Shown: positions 46,029-54,648 of the stretch, one piece after another
How positions within the stretch are numbered: position 1 is the stretch's first letter
Layout: every line of letters starts with the position of its first letter
Origin: Gaiellasilicea sp963761905
GTDB taxonomy: Bacteria > Actinomycetota > Thermoleophilia > Gaiellales > Gaiellaceae
Reading direction: 5' to 3'
DNA length: 64,000 nt
NCBI GenBank assembly: GCA_963761905.1
Contig: CAVXIQ010000002.1
Span: 1-64,000, forward strand
Notes under the pieces: generated by a model
Database searches by the model: none
Told to the model about the DNA's origin: nothing
What the model saw: the letters and a program-made list of their open reading frames with translations, nothing else
Program-made: the position numbers and the translations under genes

Positions 46029-47072
46029 GTGGCGGACGAAAACGTTGTGGCAGAGCGGGGTCCTGGGGCAAACGTCCCGTTCCCGCCGATGGAGGCGGAG
46101 CTCGTTCGCGAGCTTCCCGCCGGCGAGGGCTGGCAATACGAGCCGAAGTGGGACGGCTTCCGCGGGGTGCTGGAGAACGACGGCGGCGAGCTCGCGCTGT
46201 GGTCGCGGAACGGCCGGCCGCTACTGCGCTACTTCCCGGAGCTCCGGCCGCTCGGCGAGCACCTTCCTCCCCACTCCGCGCTCGACGGGGAGATCGTGAT
46301 CGCCCGCGACGGCGTGCTCGACTTCGACTCGATGCAGACGCGCCTTCACCCCGCCGAGAGCCGGATCCGCAGGCTGTCCGGCGAGATCCCGGCGATCTTC
46401 ATCGCGTTCGACCTGCTCCTCTGGGACGGCGAGGCAATCCATCCGCGCCCGCTCGCGGAACGCCGCGAGGAGCTGCTCCGCCGCGGCGAGGGCTTCTGGA
46501 TCTCGCCGGCGACCCGGAAGCTCGACGCGGCGACCGCCTGGCTCGACCGCTTCGAGGCGGCGGGGCTCGACGGCGTGATCGCCAAGCGGCTCGACTCGCC
46601 CTACCTCCCCGGCTCACGGGAAGCGGTCGTGAAGGTGAAGGAGCACAAGACGGCCGACTGCGTGGTCGTCGGCGTGCGCTGGAAGTCGCGTCCCGACAGG
46701 CTCGCCACGCTGCTCCTCGGGCTCTACCGGGAAGACGGCGAGCTCGACTACGTCGGCTCGGCCGCGATCGGCGCCCGCAACCACGACGAGATCGCCGCGC
46801 TCGTGCTGCCGCTCCTCGACGAGTCGAACGAGCGCCGGTTCTCGGAGCCGAACCGCTGGGGCACCGACGGGCTCGAGGAGACGCCGCTCCGGCCCGAGCT
46901 CGTGGCCGAGGTGCGTTACGACAAGGTGCAGGGGAATCGCTTCCGCCACGGGACGAAGCTGATCCGCTTCCGCTCGGACAAGGATCCGGCGCAGTGCACC
47001 TGGCGGGAGGTTCGACCGACCCGGCGGGACGACGACCCGACCGTCGAGTCGCTTCTAGAATCGGGCGCATGA
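46029..47072 (+). CDS. ATP-dependent DNA ligase, LigC-like
   Basis: The 347-residue protein starts at GTG 46029. The adenylation motif EPKWDGFRG carries the catalytic Lys. Other nucleotidyl-transferase motifs follow: ALDGEIVI (motif III-like), IAFDLLLWDG, GVIAKRLDSPY and REAVVKVKEHK. The C-terminal OB domain spans VVVGVRWKSR to FRSDKDPAQCTW. This domain order and length match stand-alone bacterial LigC ligases, involved in repair. A LigD-type polymerase domain is encoded 4 kb away at 51114-52127. It is coupled to the cupin gene (ATGA). Confidence 0.85.
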   Translation: MADENVVAERGPGANVPFPPMEAELVRELPAGEGWQYEPKWDGFRGVLENDGGELALWSRNGRPLLRYFPELRPLGEHLPPHSALDGEIVIARDGVLDFDSMQTRLHPAESRIRRLSGEIPAIFIAFDLLLWDGEAIHPRPLAERREELLRRGEGFWISPATRKLDAATAWLDRFEAAGLDGVIAKRLDSPYLPGSREAVVKVKEHKTADCVVVGVRWKSRPDRLATLLLGLYREDGELDYVGSAAIGARNHDEIAALVLPLLDESNERRFSEPNRWGTDGLEETPLRPELVAEVRYDKVQGNRFRHGTKLIRFRSDKDPAQCTWREVRPTRRDDDPTVESLLESGA

Positions 47073-47461
47073 CCAACTACTCGAAGACGAACCTCAAGGA
47101 AGACGTCGAGAATCAGGCCCCGAAGTTCGGGATGCCGGACGAGCTCGAGGCGCGGTTCGGCCGGCGCGAGCTCGCGGGCGAGACGCTCGGCGTGAGCCAC
47201 ATGAAGCTCGACCCGGACTTCCGAATGCCCTTCGGCCACAAGCACGCGAACCAGGAAGAGGTCTACGTCGTCGTCAAGGGCTCGGCGCGGATCAAGGTCG
47301 AGGACGAGATCGTCGAGCTCGGCGAGTGGGATGCGATCCGGATCGCGAAGGACACGATGCGGGCCGTCGAGGCGGGCCCGGACGGCGTCGAGTACCTCGC
47401 CTTCGGCGCGGGCACCGATCCGCGCGACGCCGAGATGGTTCCCGACTGGTGGTCCGACTAG
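47069..47461 (+). CDS. Cupin-domain protein
   Basis: The 130-residue protein has a cupin core: PFGHKHANQEEVYVVVKGSA (metal-binding His and Glu), then VELGEWDAIRIAKDTMRAVE. It could be a metal-dependent dioxygenase-like or binding protein. Its ATG overlaps the ligase stop, so the two are translated together, though a functional link is not evident. Confidence 0.75.
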   Translation: MTNYSKTNLKEDVENQAPKFGMPDELEARFGRRELAGETLGVSHMKLDPDFRMPFGHKHANQEEVYVVVKGSARIKVEDEIVELGEWDAIRIAKDTMRAVEAGPDGVEYLAFGAGTDPRDAEMVPDWWSD

Positions 47462-47546
47462 CTCCGCCGGCTCAGGCACGACCGCAGCGCGACGAGCGCG
47501 CCTCGAGCCGCGGCGCCCGCCGCGAGGACGCGAAACGGCGCGGCGC

Positions 47547-47939
47547 TCATCCCCGCCACCGGAGGAAGCCGACAGCGAGGACGTACGTCACGCCGGTGAT
47601 CGCGCCGAGCTGGACGAAGGGACTGCCGTCGCGGCCGTGCGCCCATTCCCAGATGCAGGCGCCGATCACGATCGCGATCAGGACGTTGCCGGCGATCGCC
47701 GTCGCGACGAGGTCGAGGCGGGCGAACCGCTCGTCTCGGCCGTCACCCCTCAGCCCCCGGATCGTCTCGCTCCGTCCACCCAGCAGGATGAGGAGCCCGA
47801 AGCCGGTCAGCACCGCGAGCGAGAAGACTCCGTCGGCCGGCTTGCCGCCTGCCCAGAGAGCCACCATGAAGGCGAGTCCCAGCGCGACCGAGAACCCGGG
47901 TAGGAACCACTTACTCCTGAACATCGTCGTTGCCTCCAT
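47547..47939 (-). CDS. DUF2178-like membrane protein
   Basis: The 130 residues carry four membrane helices: FLPGFSVALGLAFMVALWAG, SLAVLTGFGLLILLGG, LVATAIAGNVLIAIVIGAC and LGAITGVTYVLAVGFLRW. The loop GLRGDGRDERFARLDLVATA is conserved in DUF2178-type proteins that follow small HTH regulators. ATG 47939 overlaps the regulator's 3' end by 29 bases; ATG 47924 is also possible. It is probably the target or partner of that regulator. Confidence 0.65.
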   Translation of the reverse strand: MEATTMFRSKWFLPGFSVALGLAFMVALWAGGKPADGVFSLAVLTGFGLLILLGGRSETIRGLRGDGRDERFARLDLVATAIAGNVLIAIVIGACIWEWAHGRDGSPFVQLGAITGVTYVLAVGFLRWRG

Positions 47940-48120
47940 CGAAGACCTCCTCGACCGTCGAGTTGAAATAGCGAGCGAGCGCGAGCGCGAGCGGAAGCGA
48001 CGGCGTGTACCGCTCCGTCTCGATCGCGTTGATCGTCTGGCGGGAGACGTCCAGCGCCTTCGCCAGCTCGGCCTGCGACAGGCTTCGAGCCGCGCGTAGC
48101 TCGCGGATTGCGTTCTTCAT
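47911..48120 (-). CDS. XRE-family HTH regulator
   Basis: The 69-residue protein is a single Cro/CI-type HTH: NAIRELRAARSLSQAELAKA followed by VSRQTINAIETERYTPSLPL, then ALARYFNSTVEEVFDG. It is like the small YozG/ImmR-type repressors. Two inverted repeats lie directly before its start (48123-48142 and 48150-48169), so it is probably autorepressed. It is cotranscribed with the DUF2178-like gene. Confidence 0.85.
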   Translation of the reverse strand: MKNAIRELRAARSLSQAELAKALDVSRQTINAIETERYTPSLPLALALARYFNSTVEEVFDGGNDDVQE

Positions 48121-48122
48121 TC

Positions 48123-48142
48123 ATGTCAAGCTAGCTTGACAT
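48123..48142. promoter_or_regulatory. Operator, perfect 20-bp palindrome
   Basis: ATGTCAAGCTAGCTTGACAT is fully palindromic and ends two bases before the HTH start codon. A second copy follows at 48150. Confidence 0.8.
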
Positions 48143-48149
48143 CGAGGCA

Positions 48150-48169
48150 ATGTCAAGCTCGCTTTACAT
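48150..48169. promoter_or_regulatory. Operator, second imperfect copy
   Basis: ATGTCAAGCTCGCTTTACAT matches the first site at 18 of 20 positions. The centres are 27 bases apart. Confidence 0.75.
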
Positions 48170-48261
48170 GGGTGAGTCTTCAGGGCTCAGCCAGGGTCTT
48201 GCCGGATACCGCTCTGGCCGCGTCGCCCCGAAGCTGTGAGCATTCCCCAAGGAGGCTCACG

Positions 48262-49359
48262 TTGTCAGAAACGATCACCGAACCCAGCTCCGCCGGCGAA
48301 GCGACGCCTCGCCGACTCGTCCGGGTCGACGACGGCCGCTGGCTCGCCGGCGTCTGCGCCGGGCTCGGCCGCTACTTCGACATCAACCCGCTCGTCTACC
48401 GGATCGCGTTCGCCGCGCTCTCGCTCGCCGGCGGCACCGGCCTGCTCCTCTACCTCGCCGCGTGGCTCGTGATGCCGAGCGAGACGAGCGAGGAGTCGAT
48501 CGCTGTCGAAGCGCTTCGCGAGCACCGCGAGCGGCCCTGGCTCCTGCTCGGGCTCGGGTTGCTCGCGTTCGGCGCGATCCTCGCCCTCTCGGAGGCGCAG
48601 TTCTGGCCGGGCACCGGGAACGTCTGGCTCGCAGCGGTGATCGTCGGCGGTGCGATCGTCTGGTGGCACGTAAGAAACCGCCCCGACAAGCCCGCCACGG
48701 CGGCGGTTACGGCAGGGACGGCCCGCGTTTCGGCGCCGCCGCCTGCCCGGCAGCCGAAGCCGCCCTCGCTCCTCGTTCCCGTCGTCGGCGCCCTGCTGGC
48801 ACTTGCCGGTCTCCTCGGCCTCCTGGCGGCACTGGACGCGTATGAGGTCGATGTCGCCGTCGCGCTCGCCGCCGGCGTGGCGATCGTCGGTGCTGCAGTC
48901 GCCGTCGGTGCGAGCACGGGTCGACGCGTCGGCGGCCTCGTGCTCGTCGGGCTCGTCCTACTGGCCGCGTTCGGCGTCGCCGCAGCTACCCCCGTCTCGC
49001 TCTCGTCGGGGATCGGCGAGAAGACCGAGCGGCCTCTCGCGGCTGCCGACCTCGAGGAGTCGTACGAGCTCGGGATCGGCGAGCTCGTCGTCGACCTCTC
49101 CAACGTCGAGCTTCCGCCCGGTACGACGGATGTGGAGGTCAAGTTGGGAATCGGCGAGACGATCGTCACCGTGCCCGAGAACGCCGCGCTCGAGATCGAC
49201 GCCCACGCCGGCGCGGGTGAGGTCGATGTCCTCGGCGAGGTCGACGAGGGAGCCGGCGCGGACGCGCGCGTGTCGATCCCCGGCTCCACTGCCGACGCCC
49301 CCGTCCTGATGCTCGAGGTCGACGTTGCGCTCGGCAGCCTCGAGGTGCGACGCGGGTGA
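48262..49359 (+). CDS. PspC-domain protein with LiaF-like C-terminus
   Basis: The start is TTG 48262, set by AAGGAGG at 48249-48255. Residues about 22-80 form a PspC domain (VRVDDGRWLAGVCAGLGRYF, then NPLVYRIAFAALSLAGGTGL). Several membrane helices follow, then a beta-rich C-terminal domain (VKLGIGETIVTVPENAALEI, then GAGEVDVLGEVDEGAG) of the LiaF/toast-rack kind. It likely senses or controls envelope stress. It overlaps the downstream kinase (GTGA) and forms a three-gene unit with it and a response regulator. Confidence 0.85.
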   Translation: MSETITEPSSAGEATPRRLVRVDDGRWLAGVCAGLGRYFDINPLVYRIAFAALSLAGGTGLLLYLAAWLVMPSETSEESIAVEALREHRERPWLLLGLGLLAFGAILALSEAQFWPGTGNVWLAAVIVGGAIVWWHVRNRPDKPATAAVTAGTARVSAPPPARQPKPPSLLVPVVGALLALAGLLGLLAALDAYEVDVAVALAAGVAIVGAAVAVGASTGRRVGGLVLVGLVLLAAFGVAAATPVSLSSGIGEKTERPLAAADLEESYELGIGELVVDLSNVELPPGTTDVEVKLGIGETIVTVPENAALEIDAHAGAGEVDVLGEVDEGAGADARVSIPGSTADAPVLMLEVDVALGSLEVRRG

Positions 49360-50465
49360 GCTCCGGCTCGTATCGGCTGCCCCTCGGCCTGCCGCAGCTG
49401 CGTCGCGCGGAGGGCGAGGGTGCCGTCGCCGGCGTGTGCGCGGGAATCGGCAAGAGCCTGGGCATCGACGCGACGTTGCCGCGACTGACGTTCGCGCTCC
49501 TCGCGTTCGCCGGCGGCGCGGGCATCGTCGCGTACGGCGGCGCCTGGCTCGCGATGGCGACGGAGCACGGCCCGCAGCCGTCGCCACGCCGACGGCTGCT
49601 CGGCTTCGTCGCGCTCGCCATCGCCGGCGCGATCGCCCTGCGTGGGTTCGGCTTCTCGGACTCGCTGATCTGGCCAGGCGCGCTCTGCGGCGCCGGCATC
49701 CTGCTCGCGCGCGGACGTCGCGGAGCTCCTCTCGTCGCGGGTCTCGCGCTCGTGGCCGTCGGCATCTTCCTGTTCATCGACCAGAGCGCAACCGCCGAGG
49801 GCCGGAATGCAGCGTTCGAGTCCAGCGCCGTGGCGATCGCGCTCCTGCTCGTACTGGCCCCATGGGCGTGGCGGCTCGCCGCCGAGCGAGATGCCGAGCG
49901 CACCGGCCGGATCCGCCAGCAGGAGCGCGCCGAGATGGCCGCCAGGGTTCACGACTCGGTGCTCCAGACTCTTGCGCTCGTCCAACGGGAATCGCACGAC
50001 CCGCGTCGGGTGGCGACGCTCGCGCGGCGCCAGGAGCGCGAGCTCCGTGCCTGGCTCTATCCGAGCCCGCACGCCGAAGGAGCGGGTCTCGCCGCCGCGA
50101 TCGAGAACGCCGCGGCGGAGGTGGAGGAGCTGCACGGAGTCCCCGTCGAGCTCGTCCGGACGGGCGACGCGCCGCTGGACGCACGGAGCGAGGCAATCGT
50201 TCTCGCAGCACGCGAGGCGATGGCCAACGCAGCTCAACACTCGGGCGCGGACGAGATCTCGACCTTTGTCGACGTCGGCGACGACGAGATCGCGATCTTC
50301 GTCCGCGACCGTGGCGGCGGCTTCGACCCCGCCACGGTGCTGGCCGACGCCCACGGGATCGCAGAGTCGATTCGCGGCCGGATGACCCGTGCGGGCGGCA
50401 GCGCGACCCTGAGCTCGTCGCCCGACGGAACCGAGATCGAACTGCGTCTCGCGAGGCAGCCATGA
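49356..50465 (+). CDS. PspC-domain membrane histidine kinase
   Basis: The 369-residue protein starts at GTG 49356. It begins with a PspC domain (GAVAGVCAGIGKSLGIDATL) and about five membrane helices. The kinase core shows the His in ARVHDSVLQTLALVQRESHD, the N box AAREAMANAAQHSGADEIST and the G box DRGGGFDPATVLADAHGIAE. This PspC-kinase fusion is typical of actinobacterial envelope-stress systems. It overlaps both neighbours by four bases. Confidence 0.88.
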   Translation: MSSGSYRLPLGLPQLRRAEGEGAVAGVCAGIGKSLGIDATLPRLTFALLAFAGGAGIVAYGGAWLAMATEHGPQPSPRRRLLGFVALAIAGAIALRGFGFSDSLIWPGALCGAGILLARGRRGAPLVAGLALVAVGIFLFIDQSATAEGRNAAFESSAVAIALLLVLAPWAWRLAAERDAERTGRIRQQERAEMAARVHDSVLQTLALVQRESHDPRRVATLARRQERELRAWLYPSPHAEGAGLAAAIENAAAEVEELHGVPVELVRTGDAPLDARSEAIVLAAREAMANAAQHSGADEISTFVDVGDDEIAIFVRDRGGGFDPATVLADAHGIAESIRGRMTRAGGSATLSSSPDGTEIELRLARQP

Positions 50466-51094
50466 GGAGCCGTGTCGTGCTCGTTGACGATCACGACCTC
50501 TTTCGCGCGGGCGTGCGGAGCGAGCTCGGGCAAGCGGTCGAGATCGTCGGCGAAGCTGCATCGGTGGGCGAGGCGGTGCCGCTGATCCGCGAGCTCGACC
50601 CGGACGTCGTCCTACTCGACGTTCACCTCCCGGACGGCGGCGGCCAGGCGGTGATCGCGCAGGTCGCACCCGAGCGCCCCGGCGTCCGTTTCCTCGCGCT
50701 CTCCGTCTCCGACGCAGCCGAGGACGTGATCGAGGTGATCCGTGCGGGCGCGCGGGGCTATGTGACCAAGTCGATCTCGGGCGCCGATCTGATCGATGCG
50801 GTCCGCCGTACGGCCGACGGAGACGCCGTCTTCTCGCCGCGACTCGCGGGCTTCGTCCTCGACGCCTTCCGTTCGGGCACCTCGCCGGTCGACGAGGAGC
50901 TCGACGTCCTCACGGCGCGCGAGCGCGAGGTTCTGCAGCTGATCGCCCGTGGCTACCGCTACAAGGAGATCGCAGCGCGGCTCCATCTCTCGGTCAAGAC
51001 CGTGGAAAGCCACGTCTCCGCTGTGCTGCGCAAGCTCCAGCTCTCGAATCGCCACGAGCTGACCCGCTGGGCGGCGGAACGGCGGCTGATCTAG
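50462..51094 (+). CDS. NarL/LuxR-family response regulator
   Basis: The 210-residue protein has a receiver domain (VVLVDDHDLFRAGVRSELG, with the phosphoacceptor Asp in VVLLDVHLPDGG) and a C-terminal LuxR HTH (LTAREREVLQLIARGYRYKE, then SVKTVESHVSAVLRKLQLSN). It is the cognate partner of the PspC kinase just upstream, whose stop it overlaps. Confidence 0.92.
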   Translation: MRSRVVLVDDHDLFRAGVRSELGQAVEIVGEAASVGEAVPLIRELDPDVVLLDVHLPDGGGQAVIAQVAPERPGVRFLALSVSDAAEDVIEVIRAGARGYVTKSISGADLIDAVRRTADGDAVFSPRLAGFVLDAFRSGTSPVDEELDVLTAREREVLQLIARGYRYKEIAARLHLSVKTVESHVSAVLRKLQLSNRHELTRWAAERRLI

Positions 51095-51113
51095 CGATGC
51101 GTGCGCCGGTAGC

Positions 51114-52127
51114 TCAACCCTCGGCCTTCTTCTTGCGCGACGGCTGGACGCGCGGCGGCTCGCCGGGCATCTTCGGGAAGTTCGGCGGGTACGGCGCCTC
51201 GCCTTCTCCGGCTGCCTCCTCGCGCTCGACCCACTCGAGCAGCACCTCGAGCGGGCACACCGTGTCGTCGATCGCAGCCTGGACGTCGCCGAGCTTCGCG
51301 AACCGCGCCGGCATCGACGCGAGCGTGAAGTCCTCGGTCTCGACGTCGGGGAGCTCGTCCCAGCCGACGGGCGCGGAGACGGTCGCATCCGCCCGCCCGC
51401 GCACCGAGTACGCGGAGGCGATCGTCCGGTCGCGCGCGTTCTGGTTGTAGTCGATGAAGACCTTCTCGCCGCGCTCCTCCTTCCACCACGCAGTCGTCAC
51501 GAGCTCGGGCAGCCGCCGCTCGACCTCGCGCGCGAACGCGAGCGCGCAGCGGCGCACGACCGGGAACTCCCAGCGCGGCTCGATCCGGCAGGCGACGTGG
51601 ACGCCGCGATTGCCGGAGGTCTTCGGCCAGCCGACCCAGCCCATCTCGGTGAGCACCTCGCGCACGAGCGCCGCGACGACCTTCGCATCGGCGAACTCGG
51701 TGCCGGGCTGCGGGTCGATGTCGATCCGCAGCTCGTCGGGACGGTCGACGTCGGGTCGGCGCGACGGCCACGGATGGAAGTCGACGACGGCGAGGTTCGC
51801 GGCCCAGGCGACCTGCGCCAGCTCGGTCACGCAGAGCTCGTCGGCATGCCGGCCGGAGGGGAAGGTGACGCGCGCGACCTCGATCCAGTCCGGCCGCTTC
51901 TCGGGCACGCGCTTCTGGTAGATCATCTCGCCCTCGACGCCGTCGGGGAAGCGGCGAAGCTGTGTCGGCCGTTCGCGCAGCGCCCGCACGATCCCCTCGC
52001 CGACCGACAGGTAGTAGCGGACGAGATCGAGCTTCGTCTCGCCGCGGGCCGGAAAGAGCACCTTGTCCGGGTTCGTCACCTTGACGACCCGCTCCCCCAC
52101 TTCGAGCTCGACGAAGGGCGACGCCAT
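51114..52127 (-). CDS. LigD-type DNA polymerase/primase domain protein
   Basis: ATG 52127 gives a 337-residue stand-alone polymerase domain of the archaeo-eukaryotic primase type. The catalytic Asp pair is in LRIDIDPQPGTEFADAKVV and the conserved SGNRGVHV motif follows WPKTSGN. VTNPDKVLFPARGETKLDLV is the typical start. The C-terminus is lysine-rich (RKKKAEG). In NHEJ, this domain fills gaps and adds nucleotides. No Ku or nuclease gene is in the window; the LigC-like ligase is 4 kb away. Confidence 0.85.
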   Translation of the reverse strand: MASPFVELEVGERVVKVTNPDKVLFPARGETKLDLVRYYLSVGEGIVRALRERPTQLRRFPDGVEGEMIYQKRVPEKRPDWIEVARVTFPSGRHADELCVTELAQVAWAANLAVVDFHPWPSRRPDVDRPDELRIDIDPQPGTEFADAKVVAALVREVLTEMGWVGWPKTSGNRGVHVACRIEPRWEFPVVRRCALAFAREVERRLPELVTTAWWKEERGEKVFIDYNQNARDRTIASAYSVRGRADATVSAPVGWDELPDVETEDFTLASMPARFAKLGDVQAAIDDTVCPLEVLLEWVEREEAAGEGEAPYPPNFPKMPGEPPRVQPSRKKKAEG

Positions 52128-52197
52128 TGCGGGCACGCTACAGCGTGGTAGCGTCGAGACCTCTTTCCGAACAGGGCGACAGAGGAGACACACGAGA

Positions 52198-53073
52198 ATG
52201 CGCAAGTTCCTGATCCCGCTCGCGGTGCTCGCCACGGCAGTCGTGGCTGCGGCCACTGGCGGCCGCGGCGAGGCGTCGACAACGGCCTTTCCGGGGTGCG
52301 CCAAGGCGAGCCTCAACCTCGTCACCGACGGCAGGCTGACGATCGGCACCGACAACCCCGCGTTCCCGCCGTGGTTCGCCGGCGGCGAGGGCGCGAAGCC
52401 GTGGAAGCTCAACGACCCGAACAAGGGCAAGGGCCTCGAGCCGGCCGTGGCGTACGCGGTCGCGAAGCGCCTCGGCTTCGCCCGCAGCGAGGTGCGCTGG
52501 GTCTACACGCCCTTCAACAAGACGATCGCCCCGGGCAAGAAGGCGTTCGACTTCGCGATCAACCAGATCTCGTACACCCCGGATCGCGCCAAGGTGCTCA
52601 CGTTCAGCTCGTCGTACTACAACGTCAACCAGTCGATCGTCGGCCTGAAGGGGAAGCCGATCGCGAGCGTCCGCTCGAAGGCGGGCCTGAAGCGCTACAA
52701 GCTCGGAGCGCAGATCGGGACGACGAGCTACCAGTACATCGTCCGAAACATCAGGCCGTCCCAGAGCCCCTCCGTCTTCGACACGAACGACGCCGCCGTT
52801 GCGGCGCTGAAGAACGGCCAGATCGACGGGCTCGTCGTCGACCTGCCGACGGCGTTCTACGTGACCGCGGTGCAGGTGCCGAACGGCAAGATCATCGGCC
52901 AGTTCACCTCGGCCGTCGGGAACCAGGAGCACTTCGGGATGGTTTTCCAGAAGGGCAACTCGCTCGCCGGCTGTGTCAACCAGGCGCTGGCGCAGATGCG
53001 GCGGACCGGCATCCTCCAGCGGATCCAGCAGATCTGGCTCGCCAAGGTGACCGGCGCGCTGGTCCTGAAGTAG
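52198..53073 (+). CDS. Amino-acid ABC transporter substrate-binding protein
   Basis: The 291-residue protein begins with a signal sequence (RKFLIPLAVLATAVVAAATG). The class 3 solute-binding fold is shown by RLTIGTDNPAFPPWFAGGEG, GKGLEPAVAYAVAKRLGFAR, FDFAINQISYTPDRAKVLTF and ALAQMRRTGILQRIQQIW. It captures a polar amino acid outside the membrane. The permease and ATPase follow directly. Confidence 0.88.
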   Translation: MRKFLIPLAVLATAVVAAATGGRGEASTTAFPGCAKASLNLVTDGRLTIGTDNPAFPPWFAGGEGAKPWKLNDPNKGKGLEPAVAYAVAKRLGFARSEVRWVYTPFNKTIAPGKKAFDFAINQISYTPDRAKVLTFSSSYYNVNQSIVGLKGKPIASVRSKAGLKRYKLGAQIGTTSYQYIVRNIRPSQSPSVFDTNDAAVAALKNGQIDGLVVDLPTAFYVTAVQVPNGKIIGQFTSAVGNQEHFGMVFQKGNSLAGCVNQALAQMRRTGILQRIQQIWLAKVTGALVLK

Positions 53074-53077
53074 GACG

Positions 53078-53905
53078 CTGAGCCGGAAATCGAAGCTGCT
53101 CGGGGGCGGCGGCGCGGGCAGCGCCGTCGCCCTCGCGCTTCTCAGCACGGCCGTCCTCTTCGGCGCGGTCGCGTACGGCGTCACGCGCTCGAGCGGCTGG
53201 CCTGAGGTCAAGGCGGCGTTCTTCGACTGGGACGCCTATCGCGAGTCGTTCCCCGCGATCGCGCGCGCCTTCCTCCTGAACGTGAAGATCTTCCTGATCG
53301 CGGAGGTGTTCATCCTCGTCTTCGCGCTCGTGCTCGCGGTCGTCCGCAGCCTCCCCGGACCGGTCTTCTTCCCGCTTCGGGCGCTCGCGATCGCCTACGC
53401 CGACTTCTTCCGCGGCGTCCCGACGATCCTCGTGATCGCGCTCCTCGGCTTCGGCGCGCCGGCGCTCGCGATCGAGGGCGTGCCGACCTCGACGACGTTC
53501 TGGGGGATCGTCTCGCTCGTCCTCATCTACACCGCCTACGTGTCCGAGGTGTATCGCGCCGGAATCGACTCCGTCCACCCGAGCCAGGAAGCGGCGGCGC
53601 GCTCGCTCGGTCTGACGCGGAGCCAGGCGCTCGCGTCCGTCGTCTTGCCGCAGGCCGTGCGCCGCGTGATCCCGCCGCTCCTGAACGACTTCATCGGCCT
53701 CCAGAAGGACACCGCGCTCGTCGGGATCCTCGGCTCGGTCGAGGCGTTCAAGCAGGCCCAGATCGAGGTCTCCGCCGACTTCAACTTCACCCACTACCTC
53801 GTCGCCGCGACCCTCTTCGTCGCGATCACGATCCCGCTCGCGCGCTTCACCGACTGGCTCGTCGCGCGCGATCGGCGCCGGCGGCAGGCAGGGAGCCTCG
53901 TGTGA
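53078..53905 (+). CDS. Amino-acid ABC transporter permease
   Basis: HisM/GlnP-type permease with five or six helices. The family motif is present: AYADFFRGVPTILVIALLGF, then YTAYVSEVYRAGIDSVHPSQ followed by EAAARSLGLTRSQALASVVL, the EAA loop that docks the ATPase. The in-frame coding sequence begins just after the upstream stop, but no ATG or GTG is found before the first helix; CTG 53078 is a candidate, or a base is wrong. The later ATG/GTG near 53282 would remove about 68 residues. It overlaps the ATPase start (GTGA). Confidence 0.85.
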   Translation: MSRKSKLLGGGGAGSAVALALLSTAVLFGAVAYGVTRSSGWPEVKAAFFDWDAYRESFPAIARAFLLNVKIFLIAEVFILVFALVLAVVRSLPGPVFFPLRALAIAYADFFRGVPTILVIALLGFGAPALAIEGVPTSTTFWGIVSLVLIYTAYVSEVYRAGIDSVHPSQEAAARSLGLTRSQALASVVLPQAVRRVIPPLLNDFIGLQKDTALVGILGSVEAFKQAQIEVSADFNFTHYLVAATLFVAITIPLARFTDWLVARDRRRRQAGSLV

Positions 53906-54639
53906 TCGAGATCGACGGGGTGCGTAAGTCGTTCGGGAAGCTCGAGGTGCTGCGCGGGATCGACCTCGAGGTCGCCGAGCACGAGGTCGTCTGCCTGATC
54001 GGCGCGTCCGGCTCCGGCAAGTCGACGCTCCTCCGCTGCGTCAACCTGCTCGAGCCGGTCGACGCGGGCCGGATCGTCGTCGGCGGCGACGAGATCACCG
54101 CGCGCGGCGTCGACGTGAACGCCCTGCGCCGCCGGATCGGGATCGTCTTCCAGTCGTACAACCTCTTCCCGCACATGAGCGTGCTCGCGAACGTGACGCT
54201 CGGCCCGCGGAAGGCGCTCGGGCTCTCGCGGAAGCAGGCCGAGTCGGCCGCCGACGAGCTCCTCCGCCGCTTCGGGCTGGCCGACAAGCGCGACGACTAT
54301 CCCGACCGGCTCTCCGGCGGCCAGCAGCAGCGGGTCGCGATCGTGCGGGCGCTCGCGATGCAGCCGGACGTGATGCTGCTCGACGAGGTCACGAGCGCGC
54401 TCGACCCCGAGCTCGTCGCCGAGGTGCTGAACGTGATCCGCGAGCTCGCCGCCGGCGGGATGACGATGCTGATCGCGACCCACGAGATGGGCTTCGCGCG
54501 CGACATCGCGAGCCGGGTGTGTTTCCTCGACGCGGGCGTGATCCTCGAGCAGGGCCCGCCCGCGCGGATCTTCTCCAGCCCCCAGGAGCCTCGGACGCGG
54601 CAGTTCCTCGATCGGATCATCGAGGCGGGACGTCTCTAA
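53902..54639 (+). CDS. Amino-acid ABC transporter ATP-binding protein
   Basis: The 245-residue protein starts at GTG 53902. It shows Walker A IGASGSGKSTLLRCVNLL, Q-loop VFQSYNLFPHMSV, signature LSGGQQQRVAIVRALAM, Walker B VMLLDEVTSALDPEL and the switch His in LIATHEMGF. This is a GlnQ/HisP-type subunit that powers the permease encoded upstream. Confidence 0.93.
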   Translation: MIEIDGVRKSFGKLEVLRGIDLEVAEHEVVCLIGASGSGKSTLLRCVNLLEPVDAGRIVVGGDEITARGVDVNALRRRIGIVFQSYNLFPHMSVLANVTLGPRKALGLSRKQAESAADELLRRFGLADKRDDYPDRLSGGQQQRVAIVRALAMQPDVMLLDEVTSALDPELVAEVLNVIRELAAGGMTMLIATHEMGFARDIASRVCFLDAGVILEQGPPARIFSSPQEPRTRQFLDRIIEAGRL

Positions 54640-54648
54640 GCTGGTGGT

